NCBI GenBank assembly: GCA_036435485.1
Contig: CM071597.1
Coordinates: forward strand, 12,021,881 to 12,085,880
Source: Saposhnikovia divaricata
Lineage: Eukaryota > Streptophyta > Magnoliopsida > Apiales > Apiaceae
Length of the DNA: 64,000 nt
Direction: 5' to 3'
A program made the position numbers and the translations under genes. The notes beneath the pieces are model-generated. The model was not told the DNA's origin and searched no databases. It saw nothing but the letters and a program-made list of their open reading frames with translations. Positions 45,613 to 56,313 of the stretch are shown in pieces; position 1 is the stretch's first letter, and the number at the start of each line of letters is the position of its first letter.

Positions 45613-46519
45613 ATAATTGCTGTATAAAGATTAATGCACAAACACATATAAAATCAGGTGGTTAAATGCACCACCTGAAGCTTTTATTTGAAGAAAATTC
45701 TGTGATACAAATGTACACAGCTTCTGTTTTACAACTCTTTGCTTTCTAAGGATATTCAATAAAAACCTAAGCAAATGTATCTGTTTTCTTAGCTTCTAAA
45801 GAGTTGCTAAACTTGGTTATAAATCCCAAGTTTTCAAGTACTACAGGAATAAGATAATATTAATCTAATTCAAGTTGACTTGCTACTACACTCCAAATAC
45901 ACATGTAGCCAAAAGGTTGTCCTTGTGATCAGACATGTCCCCTGCACCTTTCTTGTATTCATAGTGTAAACGGAATGCTTCTTTCTTCTGTGTTTCCAAA
46001 GTATGGCTGCCATACTGCTTTTTGTATCTACTATCAACCCATGTGATCTGTCAGTCAAACCTGTCTTTATCAACTGCTAATCCCCAGCTTAGCATAGAAG
46101 TAAGTGTCAATGATTATCCGTTGATATTGTACACTGACATCCGTTGATGATATATTGAGCTGTATCCGTTGATATTGAGATTTGAGCTGTATCCGTTGAT
46201 ATTGTAGTTTTGAGTTGTATCCGTTGATAGAGTTCTGTCTTCATCCGTTGATACACTTTCACTTAAACAGAATTACATAGCATAGCTTATTTACAATTGG
46301 CTACCCTATTCTGCCTATCCATTGATGGTCAACATGACTGTGGATAAAAACACTATCAACTGATAACATAGAGATACTGCAGTATGCTACAAAACCTCAT
46401 CCGTTGATGAACTACCTGTCAACGGATAGAGTTATAAATCCTTATCCGTTGACAGCTACAAAACCTTATACAATTTGATTGATTGTGAAGTTATCATCAA
46501 GTACAACATATTCCTAACA
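45613..46519 (-). repeat. Sirevirus 5' LTR, inner edge deleted
   Basis: Right end CCTAACA at 46519 abuts satellite DNA. The inner ~110 bp (plus primer site and gag start) are missing, so LTR joins gag directly at 45611-45616. Contains nine exact ATCCGTTGA motifs. Confidence 0.9.
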
Positions 46520-49256
46520 CTGTACAGGAGTCAAGATCAATCTTTTAAAAGTTATCCCAAAATTTTAAAAAAATAAAAAATTTAATTGATTAGGTAATTT
46601 AGTGGTCAACTATTATTTTGACTTTAAACCCTAAACTTGTTATCATTCCCGATTCTTGATTCGATTTTTTTGAAATAGAATTTCGACGATCGAACGTATA
46701 GGAGTAAAGATCAATCTTTTTAAATTTTATTCCAAAATTTTAAAAAAATAAAAAAATTATTTGATTAGGCAATTTACGGTCAACTACTACTTTGACTTTA
46801 ATTCATAAACTAGTTTTAGCTCCCGAATCTTGATTCGATTTTTTTGAATTAGAATTTCGACGATCGAACCTTACGGGAGTCAAGATCAATCTTTTTAAAT
46901 GTTATTCCAAAATTTTTAAAAAATAAAAAATTTATTTGATTATGTAATTTAACGGTCAACTATTACTTTGACTTTAAACCCTAAACTAGTTTTCGTTCCC
47001 GATTCTTGATTCGATTTTTTTTAAATATAATTTTGATGATCGAACCGTACAGGCATCAAGATCAATCTTCGTAAATGTTATTCCAAAAATTTTTTAAAAA
47101 ATTATTTGATTAGGTAATTTAACGGTCAACTATTACTTTGACTTTAACCCCTAAACTAGTTTTCGTTCCCGATTCTTGATTCGAATTTTTTGAAACAGAA
47201 TTTCGATGATCGAACCGTATGGGCATCAAGATCAATCTTTTTAAATGTTATCCAAAATTTTAAAAAATTAAAAAATTTGTTTGATTAGGCAATTTAACGG
47301 TCAACTATTACTTTGACTTTAACCCCTAAACTAGTTTTCGCTCCCGATTCTTGATTCAATTTTTTTGAAATAGAATTTCGACGATTGAACCATACTGGAG
47401 TCAAGATCAATCTTTTTAAATGTTATGTCAAAATTTTAAAAAAATAAAAAAAATTATTTGATTATGTAAATTAACGATCAACTATTACTTTGACTTTAAC
47501 CCCTAAACTAGTTTTCGTTCCCGATTCTTGATTCGATTTTTTTGAAATAGAATTTTGGCGATCGAACCGTAAGATCAATCTTTTTAAATTTTATTCCAAA
47601 ATTTTAAAAAAATAAAAAAACATTATTTGATTAGGCAATTTAACGGTCAACTATTACTTTGACTTTAACTCCTAAACTAGTTTTCGCTCCCGATTCTTGA
47701 TTCGATTTTTTTGAAATAGAATTTCGACAATCGAACCTTACGGGTATCAAGATCAATCTTTTTAAATGTTATTCCAAAATTTTAAAAAAATAAAAAATTT
47801 ACCTGATTATGTAATTTAACGGTCAACTATTACTTTGACTTTAACCCCTAAACTAGTTTTCGTTCCAGATTCTTCATACGATTGTTTTGAAATAGAATTT
47901 TGATGATCGAACCGTACGGGCATCAACATAGATCTTTTTAAATAATATTACAAAATTTTAAAAAACAGAAATCATTTGATTAGGTAATTTAAAGGTCAAC
48001 TATTACTTTGACTTTAACCCCTAAACTATTTTTCGTTCCCGATTCTTGATTAGATTATTTTGAAATAGAATTTCGATGATCAAACCGTACGGGAGTCAAG
48101 ATTAATCTTTTTAAATGTTATTCCAAAATTTTAAAAAAATAAAAAATATGTTTGATTAGGTAATTTAACGTTCAACTTTTACTTTGACTTTAACCACTAA
48201 ACTACTTTTCGTTCCCGATTCTTGATTCGATTTTTTTGAAATAGAATTTCGACGATCGAACCTTACGGGAGTCAAGATCAATCACTTTAAATTTTATTCC
48301 AAAAAATTTAAAAAATAAAAAATTTATTTTATTATGTAATTTAACGTTCAGCTATTACTTTGACTTTAATCTCTAAATTAGTTTTCGTTTCCGATTCTTG
48401 ATTCGATTTTTTTGAAATAGAATTTTGACGGATCGAACCGTACGGGCGTCAAGATCAATCTTTTTAAATGTTATTCCAACATTTTAAAAAAATAAAAAAT
48501 TTATTTGATTAGGCAATTTAACGGTCAACTATTACTTTTACTTTAACTCCTAAACTAGTTTTTGCTCCCGATTCTTGATTTGATTTTTTTGAAATAGAAT
48601 TTCGATGATCGAACCTTACGGGAGTCAAGTTCAATCTTTTTAAATGTTATTCCAAAATTTTAAAAAAATAAAAATTTTAATTGATTATGTAATTTAACGG
48701 TCAACTATTACTTTGACTTTAACCCCTAAACTAGTTTTCGTTCCCGATTCTTGATTCGATTTTTTTAAAATAGAATTTCGACGATCGAACCGTACGGGCG
48801 TCAAGATCAATCTTTTTAAATGTTATTCCAAAATTTTAAAAAAATAAGAAATTTATTTGATTAAGTAATTTAACGGTCAACTATTACTTTGACTTTATCC
48901 TCTAAACTAGTTTTCATTCCCGATTTATGATTCAATTTTTTTAAAAATAGAATTTCGACGATCGAACCGTACGGGAGTCAAGATCAATCTTTTTAAATGT
49001 TATTCCAAAATTTAAAAAAATAAAAAATTTGTTTGATTAGGTAATTTAAGGTCAACAATTACTTTGACTTTAACCCCTAAACTAGTTTTTGTTCCCGATA
49101 CTTTATTCAAATTTTTTGAAATAGAATTTTGACGATCGAACCGTACGAGCGTCAAGATCAATCCCTTTAAATGTTATTACAAAATTTTAAAAAAATTATT
49201 TAATTAGGTAATTTAACGGTCAACTATTACTTTGAATTTAACCCCTAAACTAGTTT
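46520..49256. repeat. ~175-bp tandem satellite array (about 15.5 copies)
   Basis: A TCAAGATCAA landmark (with variants) recurs at 46531, 46705, 46880, 47056, 47226, 47401, 47569, 47747, 47922, 48096, 48272, 48449, 48625, 48801, 48978 and 49152: mean spacing about 175 bp. Each unit has a GGTCAACTATTACTTTGACT block, CGATTCTTGATTCGATTTTT, GACGATCGAACCGTACGGG, and an A/T-rich TTATTTGATTAGG end. Units differ by substitutions and small indels. No coding capacity. Nucleosome-length units like this are common in plant satellites. The array starts in mid-unit at the Sirevirus LTR. Confidence 0.95.
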
Positions 49257-50590
49257 GCGAAATATATTAAAAAATTGAATGAAAAAAGGAAAAAATGGTT
49301 AAATTCATACACACTGAATTAAAAACTCATACACACTCAATTAGTGGCATTCACTAATTTTGTTCTATGAATTATATACAGTGCAGTTTAATAAAAACAG
49401 AAGGCTGGCAGTTGGAACAAAAGGCTGGACAGTTGAAAAAACGATTGAGTATTTAATGCATCCTCCATGTTTCATGGCGAACGCCCGCCATGTTTCATTG
49501 CAGGCGTCAGGGCTACAATCAAAAATATTTTCCTTATTTAATTTTTATTTTAAATAGAGATTTTACTTTTCTTATGATAATTATTATTTCAAATAAATTT
49601 ACAAACTAATAAATGTGAACTCAATATCACTATTTTTATATTTTCTTGATTTTTCAATAATTTTTAACTATTTTGTGAAATATATTATAAAATTAATTAA
49701 AAATGAAGAAAAGATTAAATTCGAATTAAAAATTTATACACACTCAATTAGCGGTAGTCACTAATTTTGGGATGAATGTCAACTCAATATCACTATTTTC
49801 CTATTTTCTTAATTTTTCAATAATTTTTAACTAATTTGTGAAATATATCACAAAGTTAATTAAAAATGAAGAAAATATTAAATTCGAATTAAAATTTCAT
49901 ACACACTCAATTACTGGTAGTCACTAATTTTGGGATGAATGTCAACTGAATATCAGTATTTTCCTATTTTCATGATTATTCAATAATTTTTAACTAGATT
50001 GTGAAATATATCAAAAAATTAATTAAAAACAAAGAAAAGATTAAATTCGAATTAAAAATTCATACACACTCAATTATTGGTAGTCACTAATTTTGGGATA
50101 ATCTCAACTCAATATCACTATTTTCTTGAATTTTCAATAATTTTTAACTAGTTTGTGAAATATATTATAAAATTAATTAAAAACGAAGAAAAGATTAAAT
50201 TCGATTTAAAATTTCATACACACTCAATTAGTGGTAGTCACTAATTTTGGGATGAATGTCAACTCAATATCTCTATTTTCCTATTTTCTTGATTTTTCCA
50301 TAATTTTTAACTAGTTTGTGAAATATATTAAAAAATTTATTAAAAACGAAGAAAAGATTAAATTCGAATTAAAATTCATACACACTCAATTAGCGGTAGT
50401 CACTAATGGGATGAATGGCAACTCATTATCACTATTTTCCTATTTTCTCAATTTTTCTATATCTTTTAGTTAGTTTGCGAAATATATTAAAAAAGTAATT
50501 AAAAAGGGAAAAAATGATTAAATTCATACACACTGAATTAAAAATTCATACACACTCAATTAGCGGTATTCACTAATTTTGTTCTATGTA
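49257..50590. repeat. Second tandem array, ~160-bp units
   Basis: G(T/C)GAAATATAT landmarks at 49257, 49675, 49838, 50001, 50155, 50318 and 50477. Units carry TCATACACACTCAATTAG, GGTAGTCACTAATTTTGGG and a TTTTCAATAATTTTTAACTA end. The first and last units are a distinct variant (CATACACTGAATTAAAAA, CACTAATTTTGTTCTATG), and the first is stretched by a ~260-bp insert. Both variants are followed by TTTCATTGCAGGCG-type sequence (about 49492 and 50649-50683). Confidence 0.85.
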
Positions 50591-51216
50591 TTTTTAATTT
50601 TATATTAATTTTAAATTTTAAATTTAATTTTCACAATAATACGTCTGAAATGTTTCATTGCAGACGCCGTCATGTTTCATTGCAGGCAGGGGAAGGGAGA
50701 TATCCTCGGGGCTGTGGAACGGGACCCTTTTATATATTATTTAATATATGAATCATTCATATTTTAAATAATGGTTAATTTTGACTTTAAAAGTGAAACA
50801 AAACAGATAAATAGGGACCGATTATTACATAATCCTACATAAAGAAGTAAACAAAACATTAAGCACACAGCTCGAAGGAAAAAAATTGGAAGCACACCAT
50901 GCAGACGTATATTGAACTTCACAGACGACTGTATGTAAATGACATACAGAGTACTTCAAAAGCTAAACGAATTCAACAGGAAAATAATGATAGTCTGTAA
51001 ATGTCAACATAATACAACAACGAGAATGATATCCTCAAATATTTTAGAGAGTCTTGTAAATTTGGCGGAACCCCAGCAAGTCAAGAGAACGATGCATAAA
51101 TAGAGATGCAGGAAACTGCCACAAGGATCCCACAACATATATATACATAATATATCATAACACAAAAAGAACCAAAATGCAGGGCTACCATGGCATGCTG
51201 CTAGATGTTGGGACGA
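50591..51216. other. Array flank and 3' region of the nucleoredoxin-like gene
   Basis: Two short CATGTTTCATTGCAG-type repeats at 50645-50690, then non-coding DNA that should include the gene's 3' UTR. Nothing else recognised. Confidence 0.5.
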
Positions 51217-53573
51217 CTACATATCATCATCTGAATAGTAATCCCAAGTGTAGCCGCTCCTCACGTCCGTTAAGACCTCCTTTTTCACATCACCATTATA
51301 AAAGGGAAAACCAGTATCCTCTTCAAAAATAGGCCAAGTTGCTCTCCTCACAACTGTTCCCTCATGATCAAAGGCAAGAAGACCAATACCAGCAGGCAAC
51401 ACACTACATGCCACCTTTTTTGCATCAGAATCCTTCTTAAGACAAGGATGCGTCAACCATGGCACATCTGCAATAGTCCGCTTGCTATGGAAGACTTGGA
51501 TCACTTCAAACTCATCATTTGTACCCTTCATTTGGCCATACAATTCTTCTAGCCTCTTCATGTCCAAGGGATAATAATTGAGCCAGTCATTGTCAAAAAG
51601 AACTATAATCTTCTTCCCCGCAAGTTGGGAAATTTGAACCTGTGCAAGTTCAATAGACAAATCAAGAAACAGACTGGAATAAAAAAGTCAATTAGCAGGG
51701 TAGAAAAGATATGTTAGTAAGCAGAGAAAGGTACAAGCCAATGCAACGAATACTCGTCTTTATACCAATAAAGTGCACGAGTATAAGAGCCACAAGAAAA
51801 GAGATTCTTTAGTGGTAAGATGGGAAAATGCACAAAAACCTGAATAAACCCCTCCTCCGACCCACTTTTTCGGTTGAAGACGGTGTTGGGACCCCAGAAA
51901 TTGTCCAGCCTCACTTTCTTTACTTTTCTGGCCACCAACTCGGCAGCTCTTACACTGGTAAATGGGTATGCAGGACAACCAAACTTCATCAGAATGTCAG
52001 CGCCATATATCTCGAAAAATTTCCCACGACGGCCGATAATTACAAGCGAAGGATCAGGGCAATCCAAATCCAACTCCAGGGGATAATTAAAAATGAGCTG
52101 CAACTTGCCAACATTAGGGTCTTTGAATGGGAGGGCCAACCATGGCATTGTTTTAAATGTTTTCCAGAATGTTTCATCAGTTGTATGACAGGTTTGCCAT
52201 GAGGTGCTAATGTAGACAAGGACCACCTCAAAGTTTTTCTTCTTTTTTAACACCAACTCATCATATGCTTCCTTGAGTTTTGTGGTGAGGTCATTGCTGC
52301 GACCATCCTCATAAAAATACAAGGCTACCACCTTTTTTGTAAGATCGCAAACAGGTACCTGGCAAAGGAAGTCCGGACTAATAATAAAAGACACGGATGA
52401 CAATCTAAATTCAACTTGATAAGCACAAAAGGGGGCACATTACTTAAGTTGCAATGTTGTCATAATCAGTAAATGGTATAATAAAGGCATACCCGGACAT
52501 TTTTGTTGTTGATAAGATAATCACGTTGGGGAGAGACAAGGAGTTTATCCAAGGAAGGTTTGCTTAAGACTGCATCATATTCTGAGGCAAGCTGCTCTAT
52601 CGCTTGGTCAGTGAAAGGAAAGGCCGCAGCTCCAAGGGAAAAACAAGGGAAGCAAGATCGTTGCAAGACAACACCTGTCGGGTCAAAGACAAATGCGGAA
52701 GGAGTATTCGTACGGCTTCTTATACCGAATGTTAATCCCAGATATTTCCTAGATACTGGATCTGAAAATGGGATAGCGGTCCATGGCATGCGAGAGAATT
52801 TGTTGTGGAAACGTGCGGAATGTGTTGGTTTTTTAGAGAGAGGGACATCATCATCGAGTGCGACAAAAACAACCTCAAGCAGGCCTTGGGGGTGTAACTC
52901 GGTGTATATATCTGACAAATAAACTTGAGATTCCATCAAAGTAGTATCACTCTCAACTAGTGAGGCAAAAAATAAAACAATGACCTTGTTTGCTAGGTGC
53001 TCCGCCTTGACCTATGTAAAGAAGAAAGTGGTACACATAATAGTAATAATAATAATCAGCTAAAGCCTAAAGCATGTGTTGAACCCAAAAAACTGAAACT
53101 GACATTTGGAGGAACGACAAATCTTGATACAATAACATGAACCCTTTCATAAAGAGGTATGGTTAATATAAAAGAGGTAAGTAAATCTCAAGTACAGTAT
53201 CAACAAAAGCTGGGAAAATTATTATAACATAAAACGTGTTAAAAATTGCAATGTATATATAATTACTTACCGGTTGATGGTCATTGTATTTGATGAGAAA
53301 GTCTCTATCTTTGGTGAATAGAAGGTCGGATAAATTAAACTTGTCACCATTTTTAACGTCAATAGTCGTCTCTTTTATACCAACTTGATCCTCCCTCTGC
53401 TTCTTGATTTTGTTGTTTATACTAATACTACCAACCACCTTGTTCCTCTTCTTCTTCTTCACCTTTTTTATTATACCAACCTCCTTCCGCTTCCTCTTTT
53501 TCTTCTTCATCTCCTCCGCCTCCTCCTTAATCTTCCTTCCATCTTCACTTCTCCAACACCTCACCATGCCCAT
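51217..53573 (-). CDS. Nucleoredoxin-like protein lacking CxxC sites (4 exons, 587 aa)
   Basis: Exons: 53573-53271, 53011-52493, 52358-51840, 51639-51217. All introns are GT-AG and phase 0. The middle exons are both exactly 519 nt. Residues 1-75 are very Lys/Arg-rich (KKKKRKRK, KKKKRNK), like a nuclear or nucleolar signal. Three thioredoxin-like modules follow: about 85-255 (DLLFTKDRDFLIKY; NKVIVLFFAS), 256-440 (LLVSPQRDYLINN; KKVVALYF) and 445-580 (GKKIIVLFDNDWL). This matches plant nucleoredoxins, which reduce or oxidise protein thiols. The position of the usual WCPPC site reads ASLVESD, YEDGRSN and NDWLNYY, so no module can do dithiol chemistry. The C-terminal DC1 zinc region of many plant members is absent (ends YYSDDDM). 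Likely a non-catalytic member; the frame is intact. Confidence 0.75.
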
Positions 53574-53637
53574 AGCCTTCTGCTTTTTCTTCCGTTAGTT
53601 TGCTTTGCTTTGCTTTTCCCCCCAAATCGTATTGGAG

Positions 53638-53647
53638 TATATATTTT
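53638..53647 (-). promoter_or_regulatory. Possible TATA box of the nucleoredoxin-like gene
   Basis: Minus strand AAAATATATAC about 70 bp before the start codon at 53573, a reasonable distance for a short 5' UTR. Confidence 0.35.
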
Positions 53648-54560
53648 GTATTTGTCTATTAGGCTAGCTTAGGGTTTGATAGAATGGGTTAAAAGTTGGG
53701 TCGATCCATACAAATATTAATCTACAATCAATCCATCCAACTCCAATTCGCAGTCCATCCAACACCCTGTAATCAAAACTATCACATTTAGCAAAATAAT
53801 TATTATTTCAAAATAATCTAATTATATACTTTATATCCTTATTATATCCTATTATATCATTAAACTTACCAAACTTAATTTACTCACGGAATAATGATAA
53901 AAGTTTAAGACCAAAAATAGGCTTAATATCACTCCACCCACCCAACTTAATATTGGGAGTAAAAGTTTTGACTAAAAGTTTAAGCCGAGCACAAAACCCA
54001 TAAAAATGGTCTCTTTTTTTAATAAATATCTAAACAAAAATTTCAGAAATATAAGTATTTTATTTTGATATAAAATATAAAAAATATTTATATTTATTTA
54101 TTTAAAAAAAAAAATTGCCCATGCATACCGGGCAAACATTCTAGTAACAATATCCCTGTCTAAACATTGACTAAGTTAGAGCAACAGAGTCCAGCTACAT
54201 TAATTTAGCTTGTAATAGTGTAGTAAAAAGGCGCAAATTACCGCGCTATGCGAGTCGGCGCAAGCTCCGCAACTAAAAAATGTACCATTTAGTCTGATTA
54301 TCAAACTGGCAAAAAAGTTTGTGGCAAGAAAGCACGGATTCTTATGTCAAAAATCCCAATTTAAAAGTTTTTTCCTAATAACCTCTGCTTGCAGATTCTG
54401 GGCTCAGGTTATAGCTATGGTCTACCGATTATATACATACATAACAACTTCTCTAATTTTCTTTAGTAACTTCACAAGGCCCAAATTTGAAGCCAAGCAT
54501 CAAATTGGTAAAATCAATCTATACATTTCATACATGTGTCAGTTGGGAAGTCACAATAAA
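53648..54560. other. Non-coding; Helitron-like 3' end at 54116-54145
   Basis: AT-rich promoter-side DNA. TGCCC...GGGCA hairpin (54116-54134), AACATT, CTAG followed by T (54141-54145) looks like a Helitron 3' end on the plus strand; its 5' end was not located. No gene seen. Confidence 0.4.
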
Positions 54561-55194
54561 CCAGATCAAGTGCAGAGACAAAAAGGTCCAAAACATGCCC
54601 CTGGCTGACGAGCTGCTTTGCAAGTTCTTCATAAAATAAGGTGCTGCATCCTTATCCAAATCCAAATCTTTATGGGAACAAACTGGATGGGACAGGTCCT
54701 TTAATATAATCTGCGGAACAAAAGGATAAGTTTGTATCATGAAACATCAAAACTACATGTTCGACTCAAAAAATAAACCTGGTCCTAACTGTTTGGCTCT
54801 TAACTCAATAATCTTCAGTCATTTTACAAGGATAAGACCATAAAATGTAGGTTGTGTAAAGGTAGAAACTTTGGGCAAAAGCAGATATATCCCGAGGGAT
54901 ACAGGGTTCATATTGGTTCAAAACCAGATTTTTAAGTAATATTCACACTTAAAATTTAAGGAATGAAGGAAAGGAAGAGCTTGCTGAAAAACAAAAGATA
55001 CCAAAATGGAAGATAAAACCAGTAAGACGGAGATATTTACACGTTTTTAGGTAAGTTTAACATTTACATTTATATGTGAGCGATGAACAAGGGGAAAACC
55101 TACCAGAGGAATAAAAGATTTCTGTGCATTTTAAATTCTGTTTTATATAATGATGGTAATACCGATATAATATCATGTAGCGTCAAAATGGATA

Positions 55195-55452
55195 CTTCCT
55201 CTGTCTCATAATAGGTTTCCTGTTTTTTAAAATACGTTTGACAACACACACTTTTGATCGTTAATATCTTAAATTTCGTATTAGTATTAAATATAAAAAC
55301 TTCACTGTATTAAAGTACTCATAAATACGAATCAACCAAGATCACTCATGATTATATTTTGTCTTATAAATTATGCGTAAATTAGTAGTCAACCGCTTAT
55401 AATGAATAGTATAAAAAGTCAAAACAGGAAACACATACTGAGACGGAGGGAG
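55195..55452. mobile_element. Stowaway-like MITE in a SEC23 pseudogene intron
   Basis: 258 bp, TA on both sides, ends CTTCCTCTGTCTCATAATAG and (complement) CTCCCTCCGTCTCAGTATG, both running into CCTGTTT-type sequence. No coding capacity. Confidence 0.85.
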
Positions 55453-55912
55453 TACCATTCAATACCATTATGTCACATCAATAAAGTACTCGGCCAAGCA
55501 ATCGAGATCACAAAATCAGTAGACAGAAATCCATACCGCACCCGGTCCTTCGGTAAATAAACCACCCACTAGTGCAATTATCCGTGCTCCGGTACCAGGC
55601 AAACAAGCTCCCAGCAATCCAGAAGCAACACTGAGTGCCACTTGGAGCTCTACTAGCAGGCAGAACTGGCCACTGATCAGTACCCAGCTCCTCTAACAGA
55701 TAAAAAAAACCACAAAAACAACAACCCCAAAGTCCAAGTAATCATTAACAAACATTCATCTTACAAACCAATCAACAAAAAGAAGCCAAGAACCATACCG
55801 AGGTAAACGTATACTCGCAATCAGAAGCAGGCAACAAGAACCTACCTAACCCCAACTGATCCAACACCTGTTCTTTCCCCAACTCTTTCACACCCCGAAA
55901 AACATAAACTTT

Positions 55913-56283
55913 TGTAGCCAACAGATTACAAATCTATATAGAAATAATAGAAATGTAACACAAAAACGAGAAAGGAAAACACAGTTACTCCATTAAAACA
56001 ACTCCAAGCACCGTTCCCAGTAAAACAGAAAAATACAGAAGAAAATATCTCAACCAAGTCTAAGCCTTCTATCCCCTTCCACAATGGTATTTGATACCTT
56101 TCTATGTGACACCTGTCGATCTATTACTGGTTCTAATTACACGGGATCCAAGACATTCCCTTGCCAAATATGTGACCCAATTACAATAAAACAAAAGATG
56201 TTAAAAGACTATGAGACCCTTTATTAGTAATACGACATCGTTCCTTTATTTAAAATAGGTGCCCACTGACTAGGAGTGTTACA
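55913..56283 (-). repeat. 3' LTR of the young Ty3/gypsy element
   Basis: Plus-strand ends TGTAGCC...GTTACA; next to it, minus-strand purine tract GAGAAGGGGCCAGT (56284-56297). Confidence 0.95.
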
Positions 56284-56313
56284 ACTGGCCCCTTCTCGAA
56301 ATCATCCTTGTCC

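Larger units (their letters stand above)
25111..46519 (-). mobile_element. Sirevirus-like Ty1/copia block, tandem copies sharing one LTR
   Basis: Minus-strand order from the right: LTR (45613-46519), gag (45611-43713), protease, integrase, reverse transcriptase, RNase H (to 40403), non-coding spacer, envelope-like gene (39869-28787, split by a nested element), polypurine tract, LTR (27606-28614), primer site, and a second gag (27576-25155) that ends at the junction with the Ty3/gypsy element. The integrase-before-RT order defines Ty1/copia. The long gag, extra 3' gene and iMet primer fit the Sirevirus lineage. The two gag copies are nearly identical, and the LTRs differ at about 13 sites over ~905 aligned bases (by eye), so the event is fairly recent. 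Confidence 0.85.

Noticed and set aside
46520..50590. CRISPR-like array
   Set aside because: Units are contiguous 160-175 bp satellites without alternating short repeats and unique spacers, in plant DNA.
51217..53573. Sieve-element-occlusion (SEO) protein as identity of this gene
   Set aside because: SEO proteins have a single thioredoxin-like middle domain with long SEO-N and SEO-C regions. Here three thioredoxin-like modules with (K/P)xRD(F/Y)LI starts fit nucleoredoxins better.
53385..53672. Leu/Phe-rich membrane-like frames on the plus strand
   Set aside because: They are antisense shadows of the Lys-rich first exon of the nucleoredoxin-like gene.
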